Source: Rhynchonema sp. JSB1_4 (Eukaryota > Nematoda > Chromadorea > Monhysterida > Xyalidae). From it: DNA of 64,000 nt. The notes under the pieces are model-generated. The model did not search any database. It was not told the origin of the DNA and worked only from the letters and a program-made list of their open reading frames with translations. Positions 1 through 12,887 of the stretch are shown here, piece after piece; position 1 is the first letter of the stretch; each line of letters begins with the position of its first letter. The DNA lies in assembly GCA_030248065.1 (NCBI GenBank), contig JASAMV010002897.1, forward strand, positions 1 through 64,000, read 5' to 3'. The translations under genes and the position numbers were made by a program.

Positions 1-3000
1 ACAATCGCGGTGGGTGACTTCCCATTCGGATGCACAAGAAAATGTTACTTTCCTGATTTTACCTATAATGTGTTTCTACCCCTTTTCTTAATTCGCTTGT
101 CAAAAAATGGCAACATCTGGAATCAAAATAATCAGCAAAGGCATATCAAAATGTCTGCGAAGGCTTTCTTAGTACAGTCGCCACAGTGGCACAATTTTCA
201 CTCTGGGTCTGTGGTGTATTGGAAAGGCTGCCTGAGTAGAAGTGCCAGTTTGATCTCAGAGGTACAAACAACGTACATACGTGAACCATAAAATAAGCCG
301 GGACAACAAATTAATATATCAAAAATACTGAATTTGTGAGACACGCCACATAATTTCACGTACAAGGTCTAGAAAAACGCATGTAAGCCATGAAATGACA
401 GCACATAAGAGCATTCGTATGGATAAGCTTTTCAGGAAATTGCAGTTTCAAAGCAGATAACGCGCTCGCAGGCAGTGCAAACCCCACAGCCTACATACAC
501 AATATACATACCTATACTGTACATACGTATTACAAGCACATAAAACAGCAGATTTTCACATAACGAATATTTGCCTTGTCGTTGTGTCACCTAAAAACGC
601 AAACAACATGCACCTAGCAGCGGCACCCCAGAAAGAGCCGACCAATCAATCCTACATAAATAACCGAAACGCTTGATGACAAAATATGATGAATGGGCAA
701 AAATACAAAAATGCCGAACCTCGACATGGGCGCCAGCTGAAGCTTACAATACAAAATGCACAGGGAGACACTAATCTGCTCGGAAAGCCTGACTTTGGTC
801 GGCGAGCGAGGCTAAAAACACTTTCATTTACGCCTGCACGCAATATGGGAAACATCAACGAAGCACACAACAGCCTGTTTCGTTGACGTTTCACGGAAGC
901 TACATAGGCATAATATGTATGCCCACAAAGGCCAAAGCGCAACGGTAATTGATCTGCCTATTATATTTTGTGCAAAGTTCGTCCGCAAAGCACCAGCAGC
1001 GCACGTCACGTCACGGTCAGTGATGTTGCAACTAGTCCAGATGCCAATTCCAATTCCAAAATGAAAGGGGACCCCCGTAACGTCAGACGTGGGTATTATA
1101 AATGTCCATACTTGATATGTCTATACCCGAACCGAGAATTGGCTTTAATCAGAGCGGGGCCCGGGAGTGATTGAAATGCTCACATATTGGCACTTGAGCG
1201 GAGGAATAATACCTCAATCGCGCACACAATTACGAATTCTCTGGAAGCAACACGAAACGCGCAGAATTTGTGCGGGGGTGTTTGGGCTTCAGAGCGTTCT
1301 AAAAAACCGTACTACTTGTTTTAAGCACCGAGCTTTGTGTCAGGGCAGGGAAAGCGTTCAGAAAAAGCTTGAAAACATGACACTATGAGTCGTACATGAA
1401 TTTTGGAGGCAAGCACCAACGACTACTGGTGGTGGCACAACGATAAGTTTTGGGGACCGGAGACATCGTCGCGCGTTTTGACTTGTTCGCGCGTGTTTTC
1501 AATTAGTTTGTTTATGGGCGTGGCTTGGGCTTAGGCTTATGACTGGGCTTAGGCTTAAGGCCTAAACTTCCGTTTAGCCTTAGACTCAGGCTGGCAGCCA
1601 GAATCGTTGCAATTCACATAACGCGCGACATGTGACAAAGAGCAACGATGTCTCACAACCGTTTTTGCAGTTTTTGTGTCTGGGCTGCAGCTCGTGACGT
1701 GGTTTTGGACGATCGACCAGCGTAAAAAGACTGTTTTCCTCCACAGCGACGAACAACTTTTACGCTGGTCACTATTTTGCGTTGAAAATTGCGGTTGACG
1801 CAAAAAGTAACTCCTCGCACCTATACGTACCTTTGGTCGAAGCTTAGTGGTAGTGCTTGCCTTCAATGTTGATGCGTCGTTTTGTGTTGTCCGGCAGTAT
1901 ACAATGTACATCCAAAACATGCCCATTGACGCATTCTGATACTGCCCACGCGTTAAGCTATTTTGGGGCCGGTAGTTGTCTGCGCTGTGGCCGCACGCGC
2001 AGCAGGTGAATTTTGAGCACAGACTTCGGCGCTCGCCACATAAACAGGAAATTAGTATTCGCAATTGAAAGCCGGCGGATTCATGCTCGCGCTGTACTTA
2101 TGCAATTATATGTTAAATAGGGATAAGAGTGTAGAAGATCCGGCAGTCTCGTTTGATATGAACTGGATACCATATTCCATTGGCAAAGATCACAACATAT
2201 CATTTATGCAACAAGATATACACCACTGACAGAAAAGTTTTTATATGTCTTCTCGCTTCGTGGCTTGGGTACCAATTGCATACTCTACGTTATGGGCGTA
2301 TGAGATGAGTCCCGGAGTGGACTTACGGATAGGCGCGGAAACGCAGGATCCGGAAATATTTCCGGTTTCCGGATAATTTTGTTATAATTTTGTTATTTTT
2401 GCGTTTTTCGGAAATATTCAGGACCTCGGCTTCCGGATAAGTGGATAACTGTGGAACACTGATTCAACTATTCATCAGATTTCACGCCACTGTGTCTTGA
2501 AAAGAGTGCGTAGCATTCCTGTGTTCTGCAATTTTCAAAAAAAATTTTGCGTTATCCGGAAACCGGAAGTTTTCCGCAAGACTTATTTATTGAGTGTTCC
2601 GCATCAGGAAATAGATCAAAGTTTTCGCATGTAAATATAGTTCCGGATTCCGCATTCCGTGTTCAACATCAGTCCGTCCCAAGCGCCAGCCGCGATTTGC
2701 TGTGGTCGAGCACTTGCACTTATATGTAAGTGGACACACATCTGTATTTTTGGAGGTACTTTACGGGACAAATGTTCAATCGTTCGCTCATCACGCAGAT
2801 TTACACATATTCCACCTTATGCTGAGTACTTTGACGGCATAGTTCATGGACACTGTGCCTACACAATACTAGGTTAGTAACACGCTTTTTAAATAATGCT
2901 GCCATAAGGACTACATATATTAATGTTTTCTCAACCGAGTCAGGATGCAAGACCCGGCTGAACAAAACAAAACAGTATGACTTTGACCACCAGATCTGTT

Positions 3001-4997
3001 CATGAGCTAGGCCGTTATATATAATGCCATGATGACGAAAGAAACGAAGCCAAGATTGTTCTTATACATTTCAAGGAATTTCCCTCCATGATCACAGCGA
3101 AAAATGGATTCTTAACGTTCCGTAACATCGCCAACATTCGCGGCTGGAGCATGAGCCTAAGCACTAATGAACTAAAAATCCGAGTCAATGCTAGCTCAAT
3201 GTCAAATTACGAGTCTGATAATGTCACTAATCACTTGTTCAATGTTTACATTACCTGGGCTGGGTTTGTGACTTGCTCACATGGGGTTCCAATTTAAAAA
3301 AGGCATGGTACCAAGTCAAACATTTTTCAAACAAAAAATTTAAACATGGTATAGAATGTTGCACATGAAACCAAGTCGCACAGTGTACAAACTGCACACA
3401 CGATACAATGACGCGAAATCGGATACTGTGTACCGGGTGTGATACTAAACCACTGTTGAGGAGGATCGCTAAGCGTGCCGCGACCAGAGCTGTACCGAAT
3501 ACGCACAGGCCGCACTAAAAGTTATGACCATTGTTTTAATGACTCTGTTTATTTCACTTGATCAGTCAAGTATGTACGTACTGTATATACAGGTATGAAG
3601 TAATACTGTATATACAAGTGTATACATACAGGTACTTTCATCAACATCAATTTTTTAGGTTCGACTGAGTTTTGTCACGGTTGAAATAAAGTTGGTGCAA
3701 TAACGATACAAGGTCTATATTATGTTTGGAATAGAGTTAGACATGATCGATCAAGCGAAACTTGCCCTTTTGTTTTACCACCAGGAACACCATGGGCACC
3801 ATTTTACAACAACGTAAACTGATTACACACATACACAGTAACACAACTCACACAATACAGCAACGGATAGTTGATTCCCATTGCCGTTTCGACATTTAAT
3901 ACCGCAGACCACACAAATAAAAACGAATAACTATACGTAAGCTGGCACGCGCAGGCTTTGAACTAATAAATATAATAATAATGGCGGAATGTGTGACGTA
4001 GATCTACTACTTCACAGTTCACAGTGTGACTGTCATGTATGTAGATAGCGACAGCTGACGCTGCCGTGTTTTAGCTCGGTTAAGTCAAACATGGTGTTCT
4101 TTTGTTACAAAAACACATGGTTAGCTTGGCTTTGAGGCCGCTTGCTCCAAAGCGAGAGCTGCCTTAGTCGTGAGCAATCACAAAAGTCCGTGCATTCAAA
4201 ATCAGCCGATGCGAGCAGCAACGGCTTCCAATAATTTGATTTATTTATGCCAAAAGTATTGATACCCTTGTTATTATCCCCTGTATACCCTTGTTAGTCT
4301 CGTATTGCAAGTCATTTGTGGGCGTTTCTTAAAATCACTCACTTTTATTGTCTTATTCGGTATTTTTCTTGACACGGCGACATGCGCTTGCACATTTTTG
4401 TGCTGTGGCTAATTTCACACTGAATTCACTGGCCTACAAATTCAAATGTCTGAAGAAAATATATGTTGGTGCGACACCGGCCATCAGTTGATTGATTGTT
4501 CAGGTTATAATTGTCATTGATTTCGACGTCCACGTACCGTAGTTTTCAGCTTTAACCATCCCCCCCCCCCGAATAGACCCCTCAGGGATTTTAAGTGGAA
4601 AATTTTGCAATTAAAGCCCCCGAGGCTCTAGTTGGATTTACTTTTTCTCGACCAGTCCAAAACATCAGGTTTTACTCCAGTGGTAAACTTGTCAAAATTG
4701 TGCAACTCAGTGCAGGACCGACAAAAATATCGAGTTTTTCGGTTGTTTCACAATGTTGGAATATGGTCGAAGACGGACAAATTGCTGTTCTAAGAAATCC
4801 AAAATAACAAGGTTGCAAAAACACAATTTTTCCGCTTAGGAAGATATAGCAATATAGCGTACCTTGTACCGCTATATCGCTTACTGCATCCCCGGGAGCT
4901 GTGTAAATTAAAACGTTTCCACTGAGAGCCCCCGGGGCTCTAATTGGATATTTTCGTTTTGGTTGGAGATCCCCTTTTCCACCAATTTCCGCCTAGA
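1..4997. other. Gene-poor stretch, no supported gene
   Basis: No exon with convincing splice signals and protein-like composition was found on either strand. There is a TCCGGA-rich patch at about 2350-2660 that looks like decayed transposon sequence; one end reads GGAACACTG at 2454-2462, but no partner end was found. Two related CCCCCGAGGCTC / CCCCCGGGGCTC blocks lie at about 4615 and 4928, and a poly-C run at about 4560. Otherwise nothing is visible. Confidence 0.5.
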
Positions 4998-5005
4998 CCC
5001 CTGGG

Positions 5006-5353
5006 CAGGGTTGAAAAAAAATTTTTTTATTAACGAGCTTTTTAAAAAAAAATTTTTTTTTGATTTTGTTTTGACGAAAATTTTTTTATTAGAAAAAGTG
5101 TTGCAAACGACGTTTCAGGATAAATGAAATCGATACAACATATTTTTCAAAAATTGAAAAATTTTCTTGTGCGAACTTTCAGTTCCAACTTGTGCGGTGA
5201 CACCCGGTAGTATTGTGCAGATTCTATGGTCTCCGACCAGTGTGAGGTTGATGTTCACTAACGATGTTACTCTAATATATTGTAGCATGCGGTACAACGT
5301 ATTTTAATGCATCTAATGCCGACCGTCTGATATACGACCATCAAAATATCGAT
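5006..5353 (+). mobile_element. Truncated hAT-type miniature element (CAGGGTTGAAAA family)
   Basis: It begins CAGGGTTGAAAAAAAA and runs parallel to the left part of the complete element at 15852-16477, sharing for example the stretches around AAACGACGTTTC and GGTGACACCCGGTAG. The match breaks off just after ATCGATTACA, so the right end is missing. The eight bases before it are CCCCTGGG; no second copy was found on the right, as expected for a truncated copy. Confidence 0.7.
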
Positions 5354-5371
5354 TACACCCCTGTCGGTGTT

Positions 5372-5453
5372 CCCATGTAGGCCAGGGCCGGGGCCGGGTC
5401 CTATGACTTTAGATTATTTTTCATGGCCCCGGCCGGCCCCTGCCCTACATGGG
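5372..5453. repeat. GC-rich inverted repeat (hairpin)
   Basis: CCCATGTAGG at the left is matched by CCTACATGGG at the right, and the arms continue as imperfect GGCCGGGGCC-type sequence around an AT-rich centre. It sits right next to the truncated end of the preceding transposon. It may be a tiny foldback element; no target duplication was identified. Confidence 0.6.
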
Positions 5454-5900
5454 CGCGCCCTTACCAGTACCGAAATTACGCCTTACGCACACTACTTATT
5501 CTTATTCGACATTATGGCTCAATGAACGCTTTCAAACATCTTCAAGTTTACATTACAGCACGTTGATCTGCTTGAGAATCTGATGACATGTGATCAGGTC
5601 AACGACACTGGTTACATCAATGTGATCTTGTTGCACAACTGTAGACAGAAAGTTGGTTTGTCAAGGATTAACCCATCTTTGTTTTTATACGACATAGTAT
5701 CTCAAATCTCAACTGGATGCAATTTTTTGCAGATCAACGAGCAACGTTTGAGTGTTTGTCAGACGGGTGATGAGCCAAGTGTGAAATTGGAACAAAATGA
5801 AAATAACTCGGAGCGACATTCCAATTGTAGACATTGGCACGATAACTTTCCGTGTCATTTGCGGTACTATTTGTCCAAAATCAAGAAGTATTTGAAGGTA

Positions 5901-6208
5901 CAGTACCAGCTGCAACTTTGGGTGAATTCTGCACGTACGCGTGCAGCACGCGTGCGTATGCATGCACGCCTTTGACGCCTGCGGGCACAATGTATAACCA
6001 CCCAGCGGTGCACGCGCAGTGCACGCATACGCACGCGTGCGAACGCGTGCACCGCGCGCCTTTGACCTTTTTAGCACTGTGCACGCGGTGCATATGGTGC
6101 ATTCGGCCTCCTATACTTTTGTGTGTGCAGGTGTCAAAGGCGTGCATGCGTACGCACGCGTGCTGCACGCGTAAAGGCAGAATTCACCCAGAGTTGCAGC
6201 TGGTACTG
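5901..6208. mobile_element. Miniature inverted-repeat element (CAGTACCAGCTGC family)
   Basis: The ends are inverted repeats of about 32 bp: it opens CAGTACCAGCTGCAACT and closes with AGTTGCAGCTGGTACTG. The interior is palindromic and very rich in GCACGCG / CGCGTGC. The CAG ends resemble hAT termini, but I did not find an 8-bp target duplication. Related ends occur at 8093-8244 and 47746-47960. Overlapping ORFs here are products of the palindrome. Confidence 0.75.
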
Positions 6209-6388
6209 GATTTTCTCAAGTAATACTTATCCGGACACACAATATACAGTATACTGTACGTGTGGTCAAAGACCACACATTGGATTTGTACTTTTCTGCA
6301 AACGACGTGTCCTTTATCACAGATAATGTGTGGGTTTCGACCACACATTATTGTGCGAGTCTTTTTTCACAAGATGTGTGGTAAACAT

Positions 6389-6560
6389 CATTCCCATCTC
6401 GGTCGACGTAGCTCGGTGTAAACGTGAAACATTGCCTGTTATTAACGTGGAATGTTTCAAGTTTACACCGAGGTCGATCACAATCAGCTGTCGACCGAGC
6501 TTTCCACCGACCTTTACACTCAACTGACCTTTACACCGTTTCGAAAATATCACCCTATGG
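6389..6560. repeat. Foldback repeat, CTCGGTGTAAAC type
   Basis: GCTCGGTGTAAACGTGAAAC at 6411-6430 is matched in inverted form at about 6451-6475 by AATGTTTCAAGTTTACACC plus GAGGTC. GTCGAC-containing outer arms lie at about 6392 and 6498. A diverged copy with the same order of motifs lies at about 21056-21190. There is no coding content. It is probably a non-autonomous foldback element; its limits are approximate. Confidence 0.55.
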
Positions 6561-7622
6561 TAAATTGGCTAGCTCAAACTTCACGTGCACATGTGCATAG
6601 CCCACCACGTGTGTGCAGAATGTGGTCAAAATTGGTTAAGGTGTTCCAGATCTATTAAACCAAAATGCTTCACAAACAGCCAAAAACCACTGTTCTTCTT
6701 TCATGGAATATAATTTGTATGGGATTTGCTTGAGGGACGTAAGATATGATAGTGACCCACTTGTCGTAGGCATTCTAGCTTGTAGTGAACTTGTTTTGCC
6801 TTGCATTGAAAGGCGCCCGCGTCCAGCGGACAACATTACACGAGCGCAAGACAACTGTGCAAGATATATAATGATCATAACGTGTAGTAAATAATACCAT
6901 CAAACGACGTCAATGATGTTGGTATTTCTGTGCAATCAGACTCAAACTAAACGAGGGCATACAAAGCTCGACAATTCACCGTCAAACATACAGCAATAGC
7001 TTCCACGCACTACACCAGAATCAATGGTATCTGCCTACAAGTGCCTATGCTTAAAGAGGACATTTCAAAATTTCTGTGGTTCTTCGTATTCCATCGGTAT
7101 TCCATCCTTGCAAAAGAACACCACGGTCATGAACACAAGCAGCAGATACAGTGTGACAATACGTAAAGCTCGTGCATAACCGATAACCAGCAAGTAACAT
7201 TGTCAAAATAGGAAAAGTGCATCGCGTTGATAGACAGCGCTGTGTTCATTTGCGCGAATGGCTTTCATTCAAAATATTTGAGTGTCCACCAAATTCGATC
7301 TACACATCCCCGATGCCGGGCGCGCCCCATCCTAACGGATAGCGTTTCTTCAACCCGGTCGCTCCGAGGAACAATTTGTTTTTCGCTCCGTTTGCCATCC
7401 AAAAGTCACGGAATGCGGATGACGATGGTTGAGCCAGATCTGCAATAAGAAGCATCCTCTTGTTAGGTACATTACCCTAGATACTTAGGCTTACCCATGC
7501 CTGACGCCTACATATTTCAGGGACCGAATTGTAAGGCTTTCAAGCTTTCGTGTCCAGGCGTTAGTCAGCGGCTTTTACATCGCTCAAAGTGGCCTTGCCC
7601 AAAGCAACAACATGACTTACAC

Positions 7623-8085
7623 CAGGGTTGGGCAAAAAAAACGACGTTTTTTTTAAAAAAAACGCCTGGGTCGTTTTTCGTTGTTTTTTAAATCCTGGAT
7701 TTCCTTGATTTTCCCTGATTTTTTAGGGAAAGTACCCTGATTTTCAAGGAAAATCAATTTTTGTCCTATTCTTTTCAAAAAATTTTCAACCAATTTTTAC
7801 TTTGTCGAGATACGTCGATATACGGAGTTTGACTTTCAATGATGATCCCGGCCAAAGTTGGTCCCACGATGCGGATCTGATATAGGATCTTAACAACTCG
7901 CTAGAAAAGGGTTGAAACCCGTTTATTTTGCCTCAGAACACATAGAATTACTTCATTTAACCACGTTTTGTTCCAACATGAGCGTTTTCCAATTTTTGGG
8001 GGCATATTTTGGTCATCTAGGCGTTTAAAAAAACGTATTAAAAAATGACTTTTTGAAAAAAAAAAACGTTTTTTGCCCAACCCTG
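7623..8085. mobile_element. hAT-type miniature element with perfect 8-bp TSD
   Basis: It opens CAGGGTTGGGCAAAAAA and closes TTTTTTGCCCAACCCTG. Flanks are ACTTACAC on both sides (7615-7622 and 8086-8093), a perfect 8-bp target duplication. The interior is 463 bp, without transposase, and shares sequence with the elements at 14529 and 15318. It would be mobilised only by a transposase encoded elsewhere. Confidence 0.93.
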
Positions 8086-8092
8086 ACTTACA

Positions 8093-8244
8093 CAGTGCCA
8101 GCTGCAATTCTGGGTGATGCTGCACCCTCTGTGCAGGCTCGGCCTGCGTGTGCATGCAGGCAAAGTCTAAGTGAAGCTTGCAGGCTCGCGCCAGCAGGCC
8201 TAACGTGCGCGGGGTCTGCGCCGCGCCTACAAATGCAGCTACTG
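8093..8244. mobile_element. Partial CAGTGCCAGCTGC-family element
   Basis: The left end CAGTGCCAGCTGCAATTCTG matches the terminus of the 5901-6208 element; the right end AATGCAGCTACTG looks like a worn inverted copy. The hAT-type element at 7623-8085 inserted immediately beside it. Confidence 0.5.
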
Positions 8245-10649
8245 CAGCTCAATTGTGTACTTTCCCGATTCATTCGACCAAATGATGTACAGTAGAAGCC
8301 CAGCCCGAGTGTATAATTTCATTTAATGAGTTTAATTTGATTACACGAACCCAAATAATCGTCTCCCACAATCGCGGCTGGATCAAACAATTCCTTGTGA
8401 ATGTGTCCAATGCCAGCATGTATTGGCCAATCATTCCTGTATGTCTCGGCTCGCTTAAACCTGTGAAACATCAACGAAGCATGATCTGGAAAATTTGTGG
8501 TCGCTTTGCTAAGCAAATAATGCATTATTTTTCACCATTTGATTTCTTTTGATTTCGATGCCAGTGTAACGCCTTGAAGATTTTTTCATTCTAAATTTCA
8601 AAAGGGCAGTAACGTGACAAAGTCTGAGCAGGGCTGTTCGTACATTGTAAAACTTGGTGTGAATAATTAGATACAACTTACCCCGGACTCGCGAGCCCAG
8701 CACAAACAGAAACGCTGAAGAAAATTATGATCGGTTTGTACATGATTAGCCACACGTGGCTTTCACAACACTGTAAAACGTCGTGGTTTTATATTGAAGG
8801 AAGGCTTAGTGTAGATAACAGCAGCGGATCCAGCTTTGAGTCCAAGCGGGGGAATCCCAAAAGTCATTTTCATCTAGTGCATGTTTGACTTTTCAAAAAA
8901 TGTTTTTATCCAGTACTTGTTTATAATTAGCCAATTTTAAGCCAAACACCACACAAATTATGATCATACGCGCGCGGCGCGCGAAAATTTGGCGCGTTTG
9001 CACGCACGACAGTTAAAATTTCAATAATATGGGTGAATCTGACGCGCGAAGAGAGCGATGTTTGGACCTTTCAAAGTGTGTTCGAGTGAAAGACCTGCGA
9101 TTTAGGGGTCCCTTTTCCTTCTTCTCTTCGAAATGGTGCCCGCTTCAGGGGCCACTTTGACCAACGGGGAGTCTAGGCCCCTGTGCCCCCTGGATCCGCT
9201 AGTGGAAGAACACTGAAAAAACAAAACACTCCTGGAACACGCCTCTCTGCTTTTGAAAAAAGCAGTGTCTGTACTTGTGTATTGATACCTGATAGCAAAA
9301 CAAATGACGTGATGCAGCAGCAGACGGCCGCACGCGCTGGCGATTACATTCATATTCTTAATTGGAAACCACGGTATTATATTGTACCCACACATATGTA
9401 GTATTGTACGCATTCTCAACGTGCCAACATTAGATGAGATTTTTGAAACGACAAATTCTGAGTGCCCGCTGCTTTGCTCAGTTTTTGGTATGGTAATACA
9501 CACACTCTGGCCAGGTATGAATCTGAATGGTACTGTGGGTACTTGTTTATGTTCAGTTTCTCTTTGCCGTAAAATATTTAAATATCAGGCACGTGTCAAA
9601 CTCAAAGTTTGACGCTAACAATGCACCGAGTGCAGTAATGTTGGTCTGTTTCGCCCTGCATTCGCAGACAGACCGAGGCGCCAAGCTGAAGCTGCCACAG
9701 GAAAACAAGTTGACGATGCTAATCTTTGAAGTTTTTAAAAGCTATACGAACTCAAAACGACACGCGAGACACGCAGCTTCGTATGAAAACAAATGTGCGT
9801 AAACAACAGGCATAGTCTCGTTTCTTGCTGATAGTCTTCAAAGCAATGAAATGGATTAGCACATGATGTGTGCCTGCAATATAACAACATTCGTGATCGG
9901 GCCAATGGGGGCGTGTCGTGTCAAGTTGACGAAAAGTCATAAGTTATATGTACTGTAAGTACCTTCAGAGAGTCATTCTTGTTTTTAAATTTGAAATTGC
10001 CCGTCAGCCAATCACCAGCCATACGGCAGAGACGGGACAGAGACAGACTAGTTTTTAATGATAACACGGCATCTAACTGGCTTACAGTAATGTCGTCAAA
10101 TCACATTTATTATTTTCGCGCTCATTTGGGGCTCACTAGGCTTGTTCGACTACGACATGATTTGACGACAAAACTATCAGCCTAACTGACTGACGCGTCG
10201 TCGGGATCAGGTCCGGACGAAAACACCAAAAAACATGGTATCGTAGGTTCATGGGCTGGTCTCGTTTGGACATAACCTTCGTCACAATCTGTCACTTCAC
10301 GCTGTTTTCAACACATTTTGTTGAAGATTTTCCAACACGGTGTGTGGTTGCACATAAAAGGGCTGACGTTTCGTGTGCCCAGCCCAGGCGACGATATTAT
10401 ACAAATGAAGCTTATTAGTATACGAGAAATAGAACTGTATACGCCCAGAAAGCCACCATTTTTATTTTCGTTCTCAATATCCCCGGTTTAGGCTGTGAAA
10501 TTCACAGCACAGAAAAGTATCGTGCGACAGACTACAATGTACGATTGCTCATAGGCACCAAGAGCCACACATTCTCATAACGCCTGGGATCCTCCTACTC
10601 GACTGGAGGGAAAATTTTTGTGGAAAATGGTTAGGCGGTTAAGAAAGTG

Positions 10650-10796
10650 TTATTTTACCGATTCGTAAATGGGAGCTGGCTATTTTACAATACTCGGTAA
10701 AATGAGATCGGGAAGCGTTTTACCCTTCGGTAAAATGAAGTCATGCTGTTTTACCATTTGGTAACGACTATCCTGCCGTTTTATCGTTGGTAAATG
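10650..10796. repeat. Series of five TTTTACC...GGTAAAA hairpins
   Basis: Five successive short inverted repeats are visible: ATTTTACcgattcGTAAAT; ATTTTAC..GTAAAAT; TTTTACCcttcGGTAAAA; GTTTTACCatttGGTAAC; and TTTTATcgttgGTAAA. They follow each other every 28-37 bp. The first and last are both followed by AAATGGGAGCT, suggesting an irregular tandem repeat. Confidence 0.65.
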
Positions 10797-11299
10797 GGAG
10801 CTATGTATGTAGCTATTTCAGGACTGGAAATTATCATGAACCAAGTACGAAGTTATGTATGTATATGGTGGGTAGTCCAAAATGTGATGAAACATTCCGA
10901 TGAGCAAAGCTCTTCGCACGACTATCGCAACGGCTGGTTAATCTGGCGAAAACGCGTTTGTTCAAACTTAAATTGAAATGGTGGTGCTCGAAGTCCTCAT
11001 GGAAGCTTTCATCCCGAGTGATACATCATACGCCTCACTAATATCACGATTGCTGAATGACGTACGTACCTTGCATTTCCATACGCATCAATGGCACACA
11101 CGTCAAAAGGCGTAGGTGCATGAATTACCTTGGCGCTTCATTGTCGCCTAACACCGCGCTGGGTTACGATAAAACGCCTGACCGTGAAACATCTGTTAAA
11201 GACGTAATAATGTGCAAAGTACAATGTACAATGCAATAACAAACATAGAATGCACATGTACGTACTTTGCTTATATCGATGTTGTACTTACCTAACTAG

Positions 11300-11478
11300 T
11301 CGGGACCCGTGCCTACGGCCCGGCAACAACGCCGCGCCCGTGCCGTGCCCCCCCCCCGCCCCGAAGACCCGTTAGCATACCCAAAGCTACCCATGAAAAT
11401 TGACCCGTCCGCCCTTCCGAGGGAGGGGGCCACACACATACACACATACGTCTTCCTGTTTTAGTAGTATAGATTTAG
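11300..11478. repeat. Dispersed repeat ending GTTTTAGTAGTATAGAT
   Basis: A GC-rich block (CGGGACCCGTGCCTACGGCC) leads into GGGGGCCACACACATACA and ends ACGTCTTCCTGTTTTAGTAG followed by TATAGAT. The same order of blocks and the same 3' end occur at about 21897-22130. It is probably a transposable element of unassigned type. Confidence 0.6.
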
Positions 11479-12736
11479 TGCTTTTTTGTTTTCGATTGGA
11501 TACATTTGATGTGTTTAATTCGAGGTTATTGTCGATGGTTCTCAGAAGATCTGATGATCGCACGGAAAATTGCGCGAAGCTTTGAGTGATAATTGTTTTG
11601 CAATAGAAGAAGCTCTATTGGCAATTTGATCATTGGTTGGTTGTGCATACAGATTACGCAGGCAGCACTGTTGTCGCGAACAGTGTTGCCTCTCTTAGTT
11701 TTAATCAACATTTTTGCAGACACAAACGCGCATTGAAAGAGGAACGGCCCACAGCTCGACACACAAACGACCCTGAAACATCAAGGGATACATGTGCTTA
11801 TGACCTTTTGATGGTGTATCATCAACACAACGTTTTAGTCGGCTCCCCCATTTTGCTGTCAATGCTATTCCCTGATCTGTTGTCTGCTCTCTCAGCTGAC
11901 GATTTACTATTGAATAATGTTTGTGAAAAACGCAGATCTACAGCACTTGCTCGTGTTTTGCGGCCATCATTGATATTTTGAAATGCTGTGCTTTGATCTT
12001 GGAGTATACTTTTTGTCTATTTTGCTTTCCTTCTGTTTTGTCTGTACGTTTTTGTTACTTTCCTCGGGCGTTTTGTCGCGGGCTAACGTAATACTGTATG
12101 TTCATTTGTCTTTCAACGTGAGTAAAACTCAGAAAAAAGCTCAGAATGGCCACGTTTAGCTCATTGCTTGCGCACAAGACATTACTTGATGGTGCACTTC
12201 GTTTTCTTCAATTCTTCGTTGCCACCACCTCATGTATCTCGCTTTGAAGGTAAAAAGTGTCCATTTCCCGTGCTATTTTTTGTTTCAAGTTAAAGTGCGT
12301 GACTTTACCCCCGATTTTCTCGTTCATTGAAACAAGCACACCTTGATGTGGTTACAGACTTGCTGACAGACAAACTTGCAATCAATAATAATGCCTTTGT
12401 AGGTATTGTTCATGCACTTTCGCATGACGCGTGCAAGCGACAAGCCAGGTATACCAGATCGTGGGCTGCTAGTGCCACCTGCACCCACGCGGTGACAACG
12501 GTCTGTGCTTGCCGCGCTTTAACTGATGAAATTTTTACGTCAAAACTTCAAGCGATGCGTCAGCACACCAGCTGACATAAAAAAACTTTCAAATTATGAC
12601 GTCAAGTCCTTCAGCCGTTCACGCAAAGCAATTGTTTGTGAACATTTCACATAAATTGTATATCACTTCCATCTTGCGACCTATGAATTTGTATTCGTTG
12701 TTTTGAAGAAAAAGCAGATCACCAAGATTCCTGACG

Positions 12737-12887
12737 ATGCATGTCCATGATTTCTTGAATTGCATTTTTCTGAGTTTTCTGATGAGCCAACTGTGCAGTG
12801 TTGACGCGCGTCGCGGTGGTGGCGGTCGAGGCAGGAAGGGCACAAACGCGAGAACCGGACGCAGACGTGGAAGTGCCATGCCGAAGG
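12737..12887 (+). CDS. Candidate first exon: signal peptide plus Arg/Gly-rich segment
   Basis: From ATG at 12737 the frame gives a hydrophobic segment (CIFLSFLMSQLCSVDA) typical of a secretory signal, then a segment rich in Arg and Gly (RRGGGGRGRKG, then RTGRRRG). A consensus donor (G|GTGAGC) follows at 12888. It lies on the same strand about 450 bp upstream of the CX-module gene and is a natural candidate for its first exon. The phases do not join directly to the exon at 13345 (this exon ends after one codon base, the next starts at a codon boundary), so an intermediate exon or a different donor would be needed. Confidence 0.35.

Larger units (their letters stand above)
8250..12730. other. 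Gene-poor stretch, no supported gene
   Basis: Only short ORFs without splice support or recognisable domains are present. The exceptions listed separately are a hairpin series at about 10650-10796 and a dispersed repeat at about 11300-11478. An ORF of 114 residues at 11637-11981 has no recognisable features. Confidence 0.45.

Noticed and set aside
1530..1575. TTAGGC-like words suggesting nematode-type telomere repeats
   Set aside because: Only a few irregular copies (GGGCTTAGGCTTA); similar CTTAGGC words recur near 16580 and 17040 in plain sequence.
5583..5975. 130-residue plus-strand ORF
   Set aside because: Its C-terminal third is the inverted-repeat element at 5901; no domain or splice support elsewhere.
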